64,000 nucleotides of DNA from Proteus hauseri ATCC 700826. GTDB taxonomy: Bacteria; Pseudomonadota; Gammaproteobacteria; Enterobacterales; Enterobacteriaceae. Positions within the stretch are counted from its first letter, which is position 1. Every line of letters starts with the position of its first letter. The translations under genes and the position numbers were made by a program. Shown here piece by piece: positions 52,645 through 62,793 of this stretch. The notes below the pieces were generated by a model that did not search any database, was not told where the DNA came from, and worked only from the letters and a program-made list of their open reading frames with translations. The stretch is taken from positions 1 through 64,000 of the forward strand of contig NZ_LXEV01000032.1 of the NCBI RefSeq assembly GCF_001654965.1, given 5' to 3'.

Positions 52645-53571
52645 ATGGAAATAGTCATTGGTATTATCATTTTATTTGCTGTTATTTTAGTGTTAAGTGG
52701 TGTTAAAACCGTGCCACAGGGTTATCAGTGGACTGTCGAACGTTTTGGTCGTTATACACGCACACTTTCGCCAGGTCTTCAAATTCTGATCCCATTTGTT
52801 GACCGTATTGGCCGTCGCATTAATATGATGGAACAAGTTCTTGATATCCCTTCTCAAGAAGTCATTTCTCGTGATAATGCCAACGTCAGTATTGATGCGG
52901 TCTGCTTTATCCAAGTTATTGATCCTGTAAAAGCCGCTTATGAAGTTAATAACCTTGAACTGGCAATTATTAACTTAACACTGACAAATATTCGTACCGT
53001 GTTAGGCTCGATGGAGCTTGATGAAATTTTATCTCAACGTGACCAAATCAATAGCCGTCTTTTACTGATTGTTGATGACGCAACAAACCCATGGGGTATT
53101 AAAATTACCCGTATCGAAATTCGTGATGTTCGTCCACCCAAAGAGCTTATTTCTGCGATGAATGCGCAAATGAAAGCTGAACGTACAAAACGTGCCGATA
53201 TTTTAGAAGCGGAAGGTATTCGCCAGGCTGCTATCTTAAAAGCAGAAGGTGAAAAACAAGGCCAAATTCTAAAAGCTGAAGGTGAGCGTCAATCAGCATT
53301 CTTGCAAGCAGAAGCTCGTGAACGTGCGGCAGAAGCGGAAGCAAAAGCAACTCAAATGGTTTCTGATGCTATCGCTAAAGGAGATATGCAAGCCATTAAC
53401 TACTTTATTGCGCAGAAATATACTGATGCACTGTCACAAATTGGTTCTGCTGAAAATAGCAAAGTCATTATGATGCCATTAGAAGCAAGTAATTTAATGG
53501 GAGCAATTGGTGGTATTTCAGAGCTAATTAGTAACACGAAAAAAACTGATTCTGGTAACAAGAGCAATTAA
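52645..53571 (+). CDS. qmcA: SPFH/stomatin-family membrane protein QmcA
   Basis: This 308-aa protein has a single N-terminal membrane helix ([19 protein letters not shown]), an SPFH domain, and a coiled coil rich in [20 protein letters not shown] repeats. E. coli QmcA assists quality control with FtsH/HflKC. The stop overlaps the ybbJ ATG by one base, so the pair is translated together, as in other bacteria where an NfeD protein accompanies stomatins. Confidence 0.95.
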   Translation: MEIVIGIIILFAVILVLSGVKTVPQGYQWTVERFGRYTRTLSPGLQILIPFVDRIGRRINMMEQVLDIPSQEVISRDNANVSIDAVCFIQVIDPVKAAYEVNNLELAIINLTLTNIRTVLGSMELDEILSQRDQINSRLLLIVDDATNPWGIKITRIEIRDVRPPKELISAMNAQMKAERTKRADILEAEGIRQAAILKAEGEKQGQILKAEGERQSAFLQAEARERAAEAEAKATQMVSDAIAKGDMQAINYFIAQKYTDALSQIGSAENSKVIMMPLEASNLMGAIGGISELISNTKKTDSGNKSN

Positions 53572-54053
53572 TGATGATTGAACTGATTAGTGCTCAATCT
53601 GCGCTTTTCTGGCTTGGCCTCGGTGGCTTGCTGTTAATAGCAGAAATGCTAGGAACCGCGGGATATCTATTATGGTCAGGTATTGCAGCGCTATGTGTTT
53701 CTTTGCTTGCATGGATATTACCTATTGGTTGGCCTATTCAAGGTATTCTGTTTGCTTTGCTTACTGTTATTAGTGCAATCCTTTGGCGAATTTGGCTTAA
53801 GCAAAGAAAACTATCAAAAGAAGCTGAGAATTTAAATCAAAAAAGTCATCAACTTATGGGAGTGAAAGCCGTTTTATTGTCAGATACAGAAAGCGGCTTT
53901 AGTCGTGTGAAACTTGCTGATGGTAGCTGGCGTGTTTATTCAGACACGCCACTACATGCTGGTGACAAAGTTGAAGTTGTTACCATTGATGGTATTACAT
54001 TGCACGTTATCGCGATCACTTCTGCTGGTGGCAACACCCAGAAAGATGATTGA
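53571..54053 (+). CDS. ybbJ: NfeD-like inner membrane protein YbbJ
   Basis: This 160-aa protein has three N-terminal transmembrane helices (residues about 5-75) and a C-terminal small OB-like domain ([20 protein letters not shown]). It is the NfeD partner of the preceding stomatin. Its 3' end overlaps the convergent cueR by 38 bases. Confidence 0.92.
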   Translation: MMIELISAQSALFWLGLGGLLLIAEMLGTAGYLLWSGIAALCVSLLAWILPIGWPIQGILFALLTVISAILWRIWLKQRKLSKEAENLNQKSHQLMGVKAVLLSDTESGFSRVKLADGSWRVYSDTPLHAGDKVEVVTIDGITLHVIAITSAGGNTQKDD

Positions 54054-54420
54054 TTATTGGGCAATCGGCACCATCATCACCAGGACATTCACTGGCTAAT
54101 GAGAGAAGACGATGACGAATTGCATTTAATTCGTTAATCGTTTTCTCAATTTCAGCAACTTTTTTTAATGTTGCCTCTTTAACATCAGCACTATGCCGCA
54201 ATGGATTTCTAAGCAACATTAATAATGATCGACACTCTTCTAAATTAAATCCCACTTCTCTGGCTTGTCGTAACAGAGTCAACTCTTCAAGGTGTTGAGG
54301 TCGATAATAGCGATAGCCATTTTCACCTCTTCCTGGTGGTGTGATTAAATCTTTTTCTTCATAAAATCGGATTGCCTTGGCTGTTAATCCTGTTTTACTT
54401 GCGATTTCACTAATATTCAA
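54016..54420 (-). CDS. cueR: Cu(I)-responsive MerR-type regulator
   Basis: This 134-aa protein has the MerR winged helix ([20 protein letters not shown]), a dimerisation helix, and the metal loop with two Cys (CPGDDGADC, equivalents of Cys112 and Cys120), followed by a Cys/His tail (GCCHQQK). It activates copA by distorting the 19-bp-spacer promoter. It is divergent from copA and converges on ybbJ. Confidence 0.95.
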   Translation of the reverse strand: MNISEIASKTGLTAKAIRFYEEKDLITPPGRGENGYRYYRPQHLEELTLLRQAREVGFNLEECRSLLMLLRNPLRHSADVKEATLKKVAEIEKTINELNAIRHRLLSLASECPGDDGADCPIINHLSGCCHQQK

Positions 54421-54429
54421 AATTCCCCC

Positions 54430-54460
54430 TTGACCTTCCCCTTGCGGAAAGGTTTAGCCT
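54430..54460 (+). promoter_or_regulatory. CueR-controlled copA promoter
   Basis: TTGACC (54430-54435), a 19-base spacer containing the inverted repeat CCTTCCCCTTGCGGAAAGG, and TAGCCT (54455-54460) match the E. coli copA promoter almost base for base. The long spacer is the mark of MerR-type activation. Confidence 0.92.
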
Positions 54461-54555
54461 TTATCTCAGATAATAAAAACCTTTAAAGAAAGCAAGTTAC
54501 CTAATATTGCGTAATAATAGAGGTATTCGCTTTTTTATTTCGGAGATAAAAAATC

Positions 54556-57501
54556 ATGGCAAAAAATACGCTTCTCGCGCTACAAGGGCTTTCATGCTCC
54601 CACTGTATAAACAGTGTAAAAAAATCACTTGATGCCCGCAATGATATAGAACAGTCCGTAGTAACTATTCAATACGCTAAAATTGATAGCGATGCAACTG
54701 CTGAAAGCTTAATCAAAACGATAGAAGAAGCTGGATATGAGGCGGCAATAGCAACCCACCCTGATGTTAAATTAAGCCTAAGCGGCCTTAACTGCATGAA
54801 ATGTGTGGGTAAAACAGAAAAAGCGCTGTTAGCGGTTGAAGGTGTTGTAGATGTTAATGTCACTAAAGAATCGGCTGATATCTTTGGTGATGCAAACGCA
54901 GATACCTTAATTTCTGCCATTGAAGCTGAAGGCTTTAAAGCAAGCTTAGCTGATACAAATAATACCATTGAATTAACCCTTTCTGGTTTAAATTGCGGCC
55001 ACTGCATTGGCTCAGTAAAAAAAGCGCTTGAAGGAATAGAAGGCGTAGAAAACGTAGATGTAGAGCTAACTCACGCTAAAGTCACAGGCTCAGTTTCAGC
55101 AGAACAATTAATTAATGTGATTAAGGATGCTGGTTTTGAAGCTGAATTAGCGAGTACTGATCACCCAAAAACTGAGCCGCTGACGCAAACGCATGCACAA
55201 CTGGAAGCATCGTCAGCGGCTGTTTGTGATATTCCAGTTGAAAATACAGATATTCCTAATAACGATGTAGATATAGATACTGATGACGATGGCAGTATTC
55301 AGCTCTTAATTGATGGCATGACTTGTGCAAGTTGTGTTAGTAAAGTTCACAAAGCATTACAAAGTGTTGAAGGTGTTGATAATGCAAGAGTTAATCTTGC
55401 TGAGCGTAGCGCTTTAGTAACAGGTGATGCTGATCATGATGCATTAATCAGTGCCATTGAAAAAGCAGGCTACGGTGCTGAAATTATTCAAGACGATGTA
55501 AAACGTAGAGAACGCCAGCAAGAGGTCGCTGTCGCTAATATGAAACGTTTTCGTTGGCAAGCAGCATTAGCATTGGTCGTTGGTATTCCAGTTATGGTCT
55601 GGGGAATGATCGGCGATAATATGATGCTAACAGAAGCTAATCACAGTATTTGGTTAGCTATTGGGATTGCCACCCTCTTTGTGATGGTTGTCGCTGGTGG
55701 ACATTTTTATCGTAGTGCATGGCAAAGCTTAAAAAATCGTAGTGCAACAATGGATACCTTAGTTGCATTAGGAACAGGAACCGCTTGGCTTTACTCTATT
55801 ACAGTAAATCTATGGCCAGAGGTTTTTCCTGAACAAGCGCGACATCTCTATTACGAAGCCAGTGCGATGATTATTGGTTTAATTAATCTTGGTCATATGC
55901 TTGAACAAAGGGCTCGCCAACGTTCATCTAAAGCACTAGAACGACTATTAGATTTAACACCACCAACAGCAAGAGTTGTCACTGACAAAGGTGAAATTGC
56001 AATGCCACTTGCTGATGTTAAACAAGGAATGACTTTACGTTTAGCAACCGGTGATAAAGTGCCTGTTGATGGTGAAATCATTCAAGGTGAAATATGGATG
56101 GATGAGGCTATGCTCACTGGTGAGCCAATTCCACAGCAAAAAACCATCGGTGACATCATACATGCTGGTACAACGGTGCAAGACGGCTCAGTACTATTTA
56201 AAGCCGCAGCTGTTGGTAGCAAAACAACTCTTGCTCGCATTATAAAATTAGTCCGACAAGCCCAAAGTAGTAAACCTGAAATTGGGCAATTAGCCGATAA
56301 AATTTCAAGCGTATTTGTGCCTGTTGTTGTTGTGATAGCGCTAATAGCTGGCGCTATTTGGTATTTCTTTGGCCCATCGCCACAAATTACCTATGCATTA
56401 GTAATTATCACAACAGTGCTGATTATCGCCTGCCCTTGTGCGCTGGGTCTGGCAACACCAATGTCGATTATTTCAGGTGTGGGTCGTGCAGCTGAATATG
56501 GCGTATTAGTACGCGATGCTGACGCACTTCAACAAGCGAGCAACCTTGATACGTTAGTATTTGATAAAACAGGTACATTAACAGAAGGGATGCCTCAGGT
56601 AACTGAAATTCATACCTTTAATCAAGTGAGTGAAGCTCAAGCATTAGCATTAGCGGGATCACTTGAAAATGGCTCTAATCACCCATTAGCCAAAGCAATT
56701 TTAACTCGAGCTAAAGGAATTCATTTACCTGAGATTAATCAATTTCGCACGCTCGCAGGAATGGGGCTAAGTGGTGAGATTGAGGGTAAAACAGTACTTT
56801 TAGGTAACCCTAAACTAATGAGTGAATCAGGTATTGATATTAGTGAAATCAATACACTTATTGAAACTCAAGCAGCAAAAGGGGTTACACCCGTTTTACT
56901 TGCTCAAGATGGCAAAATAGCCGCACTATTATCTATTCGAGATCCACTTAGAGAAGATACCGTAAGTGCATTGCAACGCTTACACAATCAAGGTTATCGC
57001 TTAGTGATGTTAACTGGTGATAACCCGATTACGGCCAATGCTATAGCAAAAGAAGCTGGTATTGACCAAGTTATTGCTGGTGTAATGCCAGAAGGCAAAG
57101 CGCAAGCAATTACTGAGCTACAGGCACAAGGCCATCGCGTTGCTATGATTGGAGATGGTATTAACGATGCGCCAGCATTAGCTAAAGCGGATGTCGGTAT
57201 CGCGATGGGTGGCGGTAGTGATATTGCGATAGAAACTGCGGCAATTACCTTAATGCGCCATAGCTTACATGGTGTTGCGGATGCCGTTGAGATCTCAAAA
57301 GGCACACTACGTAATATGAAGCAAAACCTCTTTGGTGCCTTTGTCTATAACAGCTTAGGTATCCCAATTGCGGCAGGTATTTTATACCCATTAACAGGTA
57401 CATTGCTAAACCCAGTTGTCGCAGGTGCAGCAATGGCGTTATCTTCAATCACAGTTGTAAGTAATGCGAATCGCTTATTACGTTTTAAACCTAAGCAATA
57501 A
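54556..57501 (+). CDS. copA: Cu(I)-exporting P-type ATPase
   Basis: This 981-aa P1B-type ATPase is longer than E. coli CopA (834 aa). It has four N-terminal metal-binding domains with CxxC at residues 14-17, 80-83, 147-150 and 257-260, where E. coli has two. The membrane metal site is [10 protein letters not shown], the phosphorylation site DKTGTLTEG, and the hinge [10 protein letters not shown]. It exports Cu(I) to the periplasm. Expression is set by the CueR promoter upstream. No CCCAAAG slippery site for the short CopA(Z) product was seen at the end of domain one. Confidence 0.97.
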   Translation: MAKNTLLALQGLSCSHCINSVKKSLDARNDIEQSVVTIQYAKIDSDATAESLIKTIEEAGYEAAIATHPDVKLSLSGLNCMKCVGKTEKALLAVEGVVDVNVTKESADIFGDANADTLISAIEAEGFKASLADTNNTIELTLSGLNCGHCIGSVKKALEGIEGVENVDVELTHAKVTGSVSAEQLINVIKDAGFEAELASTDHPKTEPLTQTHAQLEASSAAVCDIPVENTDIPNNDVDIDTDDDGSIQLLIDGMTCASCVSKVHKALQSVEGVDNARVNLAERSALVTGDADHDALISAIEKAGYGAEIIQDDVKRRERQQEVAVANMKRFRWQAALALVVGIPVMVWGMIGDNMMLTEANHSIWLAIGIATLFVMVVAGGHFYRSAWQSLKNRSATMDTLVALGTGTAWLYSITVNLWPEVFPEQARHLYYEASAMIIGLINLGHMLEQRARQRSSKALERLLDLTPPTARVVTDKGEIAMPLADVKQGMTLRLATGDKVPVDGEIIQGEIWMDEAMLTGEPIPQQKTIGDIIHAGTTVQDGSVLFKAAAVGSKTTLARIIKLVRQAQSSKPEIGQLADKISSVFVPVVVVIALIAGAIWYFFGPSPQITYALVIITTVLIIACPCALGLATPMSIISGVGRAAEYGVLVRDADALQQASNLDTLVFDKTGTLTEGMPQVTEIHTFNQVSEAQALALAGSLENGSNHPLAKAILTRAKGIHLPEINQFRTLAGMGLSGEIEGKTVLLGNPKLMSESGIDISEINTLIETQAAKGVTPVLLAQDGKIAALLSIRDPLREDTVSALQRLHNQGYRLVMLTGDNPITANAIAKEAGIDQVIAGVMPEGKAQAITELQAQGHRVAMIGDGINDAPALAKADVGIAMGGGSDIAIETAAITLMRHSLHGVADAVEISKGTLRNMKQNLFGAFVYNSLGIPIAAGILYPLTGTLLNPVVAGAAMALSSITVVSNANRLLRFKPKQ

Positions 57502-57543
57502 AACCATACACATGCTGCGTTAAGGCTAAGCGCACTATCTCTA

Positions 57544-57580
57544 AACCTCTTTTATCTTCAGGGTAAAAGAGGTTTTTTTT
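57544..57580 (+). terminator. Terminator after copA
   Basis: An 11-bp stem AACCTCTTTTA/TAAAAGAGGTT is followed by six T residues. Confidence 0.85.
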
Positions 57581-57874
57581 ATTATAAAATAGTTATCAGT
57601 TTACTTATCAACATGTTAAAAAAAAAGCCGATATTTCTATCGGCCAGTCAAAGAGGAATTTTTCATTATACAAGAGAGTCATCACTCCGCCCTCTTAGTC
57701 CTAGAATAGCAATATACTATAAATTTTTCATTAACTTTATTATTCATATATACAATTAAATTCCTATATAAAATAGCCATAAAAACATTTCAAAAGATAT
57801 TAACATTGCTAGTTTATTATTCTAATTTTAGAATTAAATAGTTAACAAGGATCTTATATTAAAAGGAATTAATC
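57581..57874. other. AT-rich intergenic region copA-adhesin
   Basis: About 290 bases hold a minus-strand terminator without an evident minus-strand gene, and the promoter region for the adhesin. The stretch just before the adhesin is very AT-rich. Confidence 0.5.
57618..57644 (-). terminator. Orphan minus-strand terminator
   Basis: GCCGATA/TATCGGC (57627-57633 with 57638-57644) has a TTTC loop and nine A residues on the plus strand, so a T run on the minus strand. No annotated minus-strand gene precedes it. It may end a small RNA starting near 57700. Confidence 0.7.
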
Positions 57875-59341
57875 ATGAAATTAAAAAAAATCGCCATACT
57901 TAGCCTATCTCTAATTTATTCTATGAATGCTTTTTCTATTGCAAAAACAATAACAGAGGGAGATTTTATTTCACCTGAAAATACTTATCTTAATGATAAC
58001 CCGATTAATTCTACATCTCTATCTTCATCTCCTATGAAAAATGAAATTACCAGACCTATTCTTGATGAATTTGTAAGTGATTTTTATATTTATCATATGA
58101 ATTCGTATCATCATAGTCCTAGTGACAATTCTGAAAAAACTGTTGAAATTATCAGAATAACAGATGAAATAATAAGAAAAATGGATAAAGAAATAAGAAA
58201 AATAATACCAAAAGAAAATTTTGATATAGAGAAAACTCTGATTACAGATAATCAATTCAGAGATAAATCAATAGATTTAGATAATACAAGTGGTAATTTT
58301 AAAGAAGCAGTATTGGGTTATCTTGCTAACTTTTCAAGCCATACAGATACTCCAATTCTTATTCCAAATTCAAATGAACCTGTTTCTTTTAATAAAAATA
58401 AAATTGATAATCTTGCTAATACTAAGAATAAAATACTGATTCAAAGGCATCATCGCTTACCTGATTCAAAACTTAATGAATTAGAAAAAAACATACTAAG
58501 AGGAAAAGGCGTTAGTACCCCAAAAGAAACAGTACTTAAATTAGAAGATAATTTTGTAAAAAAAATCACTGCTATTCAGAATAAACAAGAAGAACAAGAT
58601 CAAGAAAGAAACAGAAACGATAACCTTTTAGATCAAAAAATACATCAAACAATAAATAAACTAAACAGACATATAGGTGAGACTAATGAAAATAAAGATA
58701 CAATAGATAATAAAAACAACATCAATAAAAACAGAACGAAAATATTATCTATTGAACATATGTCTAACACAAATGCAGTGAATTCAAATACAAATAAAAC
58801 AAACATTAAAACCAATAAAGATAATATTAATATTAACAAAAATAAAATTGATGAAAATGCAGATGCTATTGATGAAAGTAGAATCACAATCATTAAAAAC
58901 ACAAATAACATCACCGAGAACACATTGCAAATTAATGATATAAAAGAAAACACTATTAATAGTGTTGATATTAATGGAGTTAGGTTACCGCTAAAAAATC
59001 ATCTTTCTCATTTATATAATCAACAATCAACAGGTAGAAGCCAATTTAATGCACTTAAAGAGAATTTTGAACATTTTAAATCTGATACCCAAAATCGTTT
59101 TTATAAAGTTGAAAAACGTGCCAATCAAGGCATTGCCTCTGTAGCCGCAATGAGTAATTTACCTTTTACTGATAATGCTACATTTAGTACCGCTATTGGT
59201 ATCGGTAATTATCGTAATGCCACAGCTCTTGCTTGGGGTATGCAATACCGTATTAATGAAAATATAAAAGTTAGAGCTTCTACCGCATGGAATGAAAGCA
59301 ATAGTTGGGTCTCTGCTGGTGGTGTCGGTATTAGTTGGTGA
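57875..59341 (+). CDS. Trimeric-autotransporter-like protein with YadA-type anchor
   Basis: This 488-aa protein has a signal peptide (MKLKKIAILSLSLIYSMNAF), an unusual N-terminal passenger with no recognisable YadA head repeats, and an Asn/Lys/Ile-rich coiled-coil stalk (about 230-370). The C-terminal YadA-like anchor is seen in ANQGIASVAAMSNLPF, TAIGIGNYRNATALAWGMQY and the final GVGISW strand. Trimers are expected to insert in the outer membrane and display the stalk. Codon use is very AT-rich compared with neighbours, suggesting transfer. The ligand is unknown. Confidence 0.9.
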   Translation: MKLKKIAILSLSLIYSMNAFSIAKTITEGDFISPENTYLNDNPINSTSLSSSPMKNEITRPILDEFVSDFYIYHMNSYHHSPSDNSEKTVEIIRITDEIIRKMDKEIRKIIPKENFDIEKTLITDNQFRDKSIDLDNTSGNFKEAVLGYLANFSSHTDTPILIPNSNEPVSFNKNKIDNLANTKNKILIQRHHRLPDSKLNELEKNILRGKGVSTPKETVLKLEDNFVKKITAIQNKQEEQDQERNRNDNLLDQKIHQTINKLNRHIGETNENKDTIDNKNNINKNRTKILSIEHMSNTNAVNSNTNKTNIKTNKDNININKNKIDENADAIDESRITIIKNTNNITENTLQINDIKENTINSVDINGVRLPLKNHLSHLYNQQSTGRSQFNALKENFEHFKSDTQNRFYKVEKRANQGIASVAAMSNLPFTDNATFSTAIGIGNYRNATALAWGMQYRINENIKVRASTAWNESNSWVSAGGVGISW

Positions 59342-59358
59342 TCATTACAAATTAATTA

Positions 59359-59398
59359 AAATAACGAAAATTAAGTAATTCCTTAGTTTTCGTTATTT
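59359..59398. terminator. Terminator after the adhesin gene
   Basis: A 12-bp stem AAATAACGAAAA/TTTTCGTTATTT (59359-59370 with 59387-59398) lies 18 bases after the stop. Confidence 0.8.
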
Positions 59399-59462
59399 CA
59401 TTCATTTCTAAATCCGTTATGCTGGAAACTTGTTATTTTATTCCTCAGCAGGAGCAGATTAA

Positions 59463-60272
59463 ATGGTGGGTATTGTTCAGCAAATAAAAAAATGGATAGG
59501 TATCAATAAAACTACTCACTATCCTTACCCTGCCGTTGATATTACTTTACCCAATAATATCTCATTGCATTTAGTGGGCAGCATACATATGGGTGTACCG
59601 ACCATGTCGCCACTATCAGAAGTGCTCATTAGCGAAATCAGGCAAGCGGATGCTATTATTATTGAAGCGGATATTTCAACTGAAACTCAAGCTTTTGATC
59701 AGCAATCTCTTTTTAGAGAGCCTATAAATACGCGAATTAATGATATTTTTCTTACAAAAGTTATTCAACAATGTGAAAGTTTACAGATCCCGCTTTTTCA
59801 AATCGACGATAAACCACTTTGGCAAATTGCACTTATTTTGCAATCTACACAAGCCACTCAATTAGGCCTTCAACCGCAACATGGTATTGATTATCAAGTT
59901 ATTCAATATGCTAACAAATATCAAAAAACACTGATTGAGCTTGAAGGTATAGAAAGTCAAGTCGCCCTTTTATTAGATTTTCCTGATGATGGTCAACAAT
60001 TACTGCTAGATACCCTGAAAAATTGGCACGATAATGCACGCACATTGCAAATTATGATTAATTGGTGGTTAAATTATAATAGTAAAGAGAAGCAGTCCCC
60101 TTTACCAAATACATTTAGCAAAGCTGTATTTGATATTTTAATGGATCAACGTAACCAAAATTGGGCAAAAATATTATCACAACTTCCTAGTGGCCGTTAT
60201 GTTGTTACCGTTGGCGCATTGCATCTCTTTGGTGAACAAAACTTAGTTGATTTATTAACTAAGCAGGCATAA
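59463..60272 (+). CDS. ybaP: TraB/GumN-family protein YbaP
   Basis: This 269-aa protein has the TraB/GumN signature: [14 protein letters not shown] with the conserved GxxH, then [10 protein letters not shown], and a C-terminal [13 protein letters not shown] with the second GxxH. Family members are proposed metalloproteases. No clear signal peptide is visible. It precedes ybaK, as in the E. coli ushA-ybaK-ybaP cluster. Confidence 0.85.
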   Translation: MVGIVQQIKKWIGINKTTHYPYPAVDITLPNNISLHLVGSIHMGVPTMSPLSEVLISEIRQADAIIIEADISTETQAFDQQSLFREPINTRINDIFLTKVIQQCESLQIPLFQIDDKPLWQIALILQSTQATQLGLQPQHGIDYQVIQYANKYQKTLIELEGIESQVALLLDFPDDGQQLLLDTLKNWHDNARTLQIMINWWLNYNSKEKQSPLPNTFSKAVFDILMDQRNQNWAKILSQLPSGRYVVTVGALHLFGEQNLVDLLTKQA

Positions 60273-60309
60273 AAAGAAAATTACATATCATCGTTTAGTA
60301 GGAAAAATT

Positions 60310-60789
60310 ATGACTCCCGCTGTAAATTTACTGGAAAAACAAAAAATAAAATTCACGCTACATCCTTATGAACACGATGCTAATGTCCACAACTTTGGTG
60401 ATGAAGCTGTAGAAAAGTTAGGTTTAAATAATCACCAAGTATTTAAAACCTTATTAGTGGCATTAAATGGTGATGCAAAAAATTTAGCTGTTGCAGTTAC
60501 ACCGGTTTCAGGTCAGTTAGATTTAAAATTAGTCGCAAAATGCTTTAAAGCCAAAAAAGCGGATATGGCGGATCCTCAAATCGCTCAAAAAGTCACAGGC
60601 TATTTAGTTGGTGGAATTAGCCCATTAGGACAGAAGAAACGTCTACCAACCGTAATTGATGAGCAAGCGTTAGAATTTGATACAATGTTTGTTTCTGGTG
60701 GTAAGCGTGGTTTAGATATTGAATTAGCAGCCAAAGATTTAGCCAGCGTACTCGGTGCTCAATTTGCCCTTATTCGCAAAGAGGCTTAA
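60310..60789 (+). CDS. ybaK: Cys-tRNA(Pro)/Cys-tRNA(Cys) deacylase YbaK
   Basis: This 159-aa protein has the YbaK fold features: [32 protein letters not shown], the catalytic Lys region, and [17 protein letters not shown]. It hydrolyses Cys misacylated on tRNA-Pro. The ATG follows an AGGA site. It converges on ushA. Confidence 0.95.
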   Translation: MTPAVNLLEKQKIKFTLHPYEHDANVHNFGDEAVEKLGLNNHQVFKTLLVALNGDAKNLAVAVTPVSGQLDLKLVAKCFKAKKADMADPQIAQKVTGYLVGGISPLGQKKRLPTVIDEQALEFDTMFVSGGKRGLDIELAAKDLASVLGAQFALIRKEA

Positions 60790-60803
60790 TCTCCATATAT
60801 TTT

Positions 60804-60833
60804 AAAGGCGACCTATTATTAAGCCGCCTTTTA
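60804..60833. terminator. Terminator between ybaK and ushA
   Basis: AAAGGCG/CGCCTTT (60804-60810 with 60825-60831) lies between the two convergent genes. Confidence 0.65.
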
Positions 60834-60868
60834 ACTATAAATAATTATTATCTATTGAATAATATCAA

Positions 60869-62533
60869 CTATTTCTTATAAACAATCTCACCTTTAGGCT
60901 CAAAATCTGCTGCTTTCAGTGGAGAATGTGCTTCGATATAGCCTTTTAATACTTCAGCGTCAACAAAACCAGTATTTACATACGCTGGATGAGTATCTAC
61001 TTTAGGATAACCATCACCGCCGATAGCATTAAAATTTAATGTCGCCATACGGTAAGATTTGGTTTTATCCAGTGGCTCACCTGCAATTTTCACATCGCTA
61101 ACATTGCAATCAGCATCCACAGTTAAACTTACATTATAGAATTGAGCATAAGCACCAGAATCTACTTTCATGCAAGCAACCGCAGAAAGATATGGCTCAA
61201 CCTCTTCACCTTTGAAATCAACATATACCAGTTCATTAGCAAATGGCTGAACTTTAAGCACATCTTTATAAGTGATATTGCCAGATTCAATAGAATCACG
61301 AACACCACCACCACTCATAATAGCAAAATCAGCATTAGCACGCTCAGCTTGTGCCGATAACAATAAACGCGCCATATTGGTTTGAACGAAGCGAACTTTG
61401 CTGCGATCACCTTCTAATTTACCAACAACTTCCCCTACTTTAACATTTAATTGCTCCCCCCCTTTTTCTTGGTAAGGTGTTAACAATTTCATCATTTCTG
61501 GGTTATGTGCAATCTCTTTCGTGTAATAGACCAGCTCTATTGTGCCGTCGTCTTTTTTCACTTTTTGATTCAAGTTAATTGGGATTAACTGATAGTGTTT
61601 TAAGGTAAATTCGCCATTGCGGAATTCAAAATCTGCACGACCTACATATTTACCCCACTCATGGGCCTGAACAATCCATGTACCATTTTGATTATCAGGT
61701 GCACAAGGGGTTCCTGGTACATAATCTGCTTGCTTATAGTTTTTGTTCTCTTGAGACATGCAGACAGGATCTTGTGAGTGACCGCCCACAATCATATCTA
61801 AATAGCCTTTTGGCAAAGCACGAGCCATTTCAACATCACCAGGGGCATTAGAGCCATGATTACCGTCATCATAGTGCCCCATATGAGTTGCAGCGATAAT
61901 AATGTCTGGTTTTTCAGTTGTACGCAGCTCTTCAACAACTTTTTTAGCTTCATCAGCAGGAGCGCGGAATTCAGTATCAGGGAAGTTACCAGGATTACCA
62001 ATGCGAACTGTATCATCGGTTGTTAAACCTAATACAGCGATCTTTACGCCTTGCTTATCAAAAATGGTATAAGGCTTGAATAGACGCTCCCCCGTACTTT
62101 TTTGATAAATATTGGCAGATAAGAAGGGGAATGTTGCCCACTTTTCTTGTTGGCGCAATACATCTAATGGATTATCGAATTCATGGTTACCCAATGCCAT
62201 TGCATCGTAACCAACGAGGTTCATACCTTTAAAATCAGGCTCTGCATCTTGTAAATCTGACTCAGGAACACCGGTATTGATATCACCACCAGATAACAGC
62301 AACACACTACCGCCTTTTTTAGCGACTTCATTACGAATATCATCAACAACTGTTTTTTGTGCAGCTAAACCATATTCGCCACGATCATTATGCCAAAAAT
62401 GGCCGTGGTGATCATTGGTATGAAGAATAGTAATTTCGTAGGTTTTATCCTTTTCCCATGCCTGAGACATCACAGGCGTCATTGCTAAAGAAACCGTCAA
62501 TGCGCATGTAGATAATTTAAAAGATAAGCTCAT
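60869..62533 (-). CDS. ushA: Periplasmic UDP-sugar hydrolase / 5'-nucleotidase
   Basis: This 554-aa protein has a signal peptide ending near SQA, then the metallophosphatase motifs HTNDHHGHFW, GGDINTG, GNHEFDNP and IVGGHSQDP with two-metal ligands. The C-terminal substrate domain contains MSGGGVRDSI and FNAIGGDGYP. It degrades UDP-sugars and nucleotides in the periplasm. Length equals E. coli UshA (550). It is divergent from fsr, as in E. coli. Confidence 0.97.
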   Translation of the reverse strand: MSLSFKLSTCALTVSLAMTPVMSQAWEKDKTYEITILHTNDHHGHFWHNDRGEYGLAAQKTVVDDIRNEVAKKGGSVLLLSGGDINTGVPESDLQDAEPDFKGMNLVGYDAMALGNHEFDNPLDVLRQQEKWATFPFLSANIYQKSTGERLFKPYTIFDKQGVKIAVLGLTTDDTVRIGNPGNFPDTEFRAPADEAKKVVEELRTTEKPDIIIAATHMGHYDDGNHGSNAPGDVEMARALPKGYLDMIVGGHSQDPVCMSQENKNYKQADYVPGTPCAPDNQNGTWIVQAHEWGKYVGRADFEFRNGEFTLKHYQLIPINLNQKVKKDDGTIELVYYTKEIAHNPEMMKLLTPYQEKGGEQLNVKVGEVVGKLEGDRSKVRFVQTNMARLLLSAQAERANADFAIMSGGGVRDSIESGNITYKDVLKVQPFANELVYVDFKGEEVEPYLSAVACMKVDSGAYAQFYNVSLTVDADCNVSDVKIAGEPLDKTKSYRMATLNFNAIGGDGYPKVDTHPAYVNTGFVDAEVLKGYIEAHSPLKAADFEPKGEIVYKK

Positions 62534-62793
62534 GGTATATCCCCATGTATATTAATTATTAAAAGGCTCTGCCAAGTATTTACTGTAGAAAAAAAAGACA
62601 GAAGTTAAATACTTTTGCTGTATTTTATGACGTAGGTTATATAATTTTTTTATTATTTCATTGTTTCAATAGTTTTTTTGAGACATGAATCAAACTCTAT
62701 TTCTTAGAAAAGTACTGTTTTAGAAATAGATGTAAACTAGATTAATAAAAATAGAAACAATTCATTAACAAATAGATGTGACAGGGAAATGAA

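Noticed and set aside
54556-54780. E. coli-like copA programmed frameshift (short CopA(Z) product)
   Set aside because: No CCCAAAG-type slippery sequence is seen at the end of the first metal-binding domain.
58645-58953. Minus-strand hydrophobic frame in the adhesin stalk
   Set aside because: Its Leu/Ile/Val/Phe run is simply the complement of Asn/Lys/Ile-rich codons. There is no ribosome binding site.
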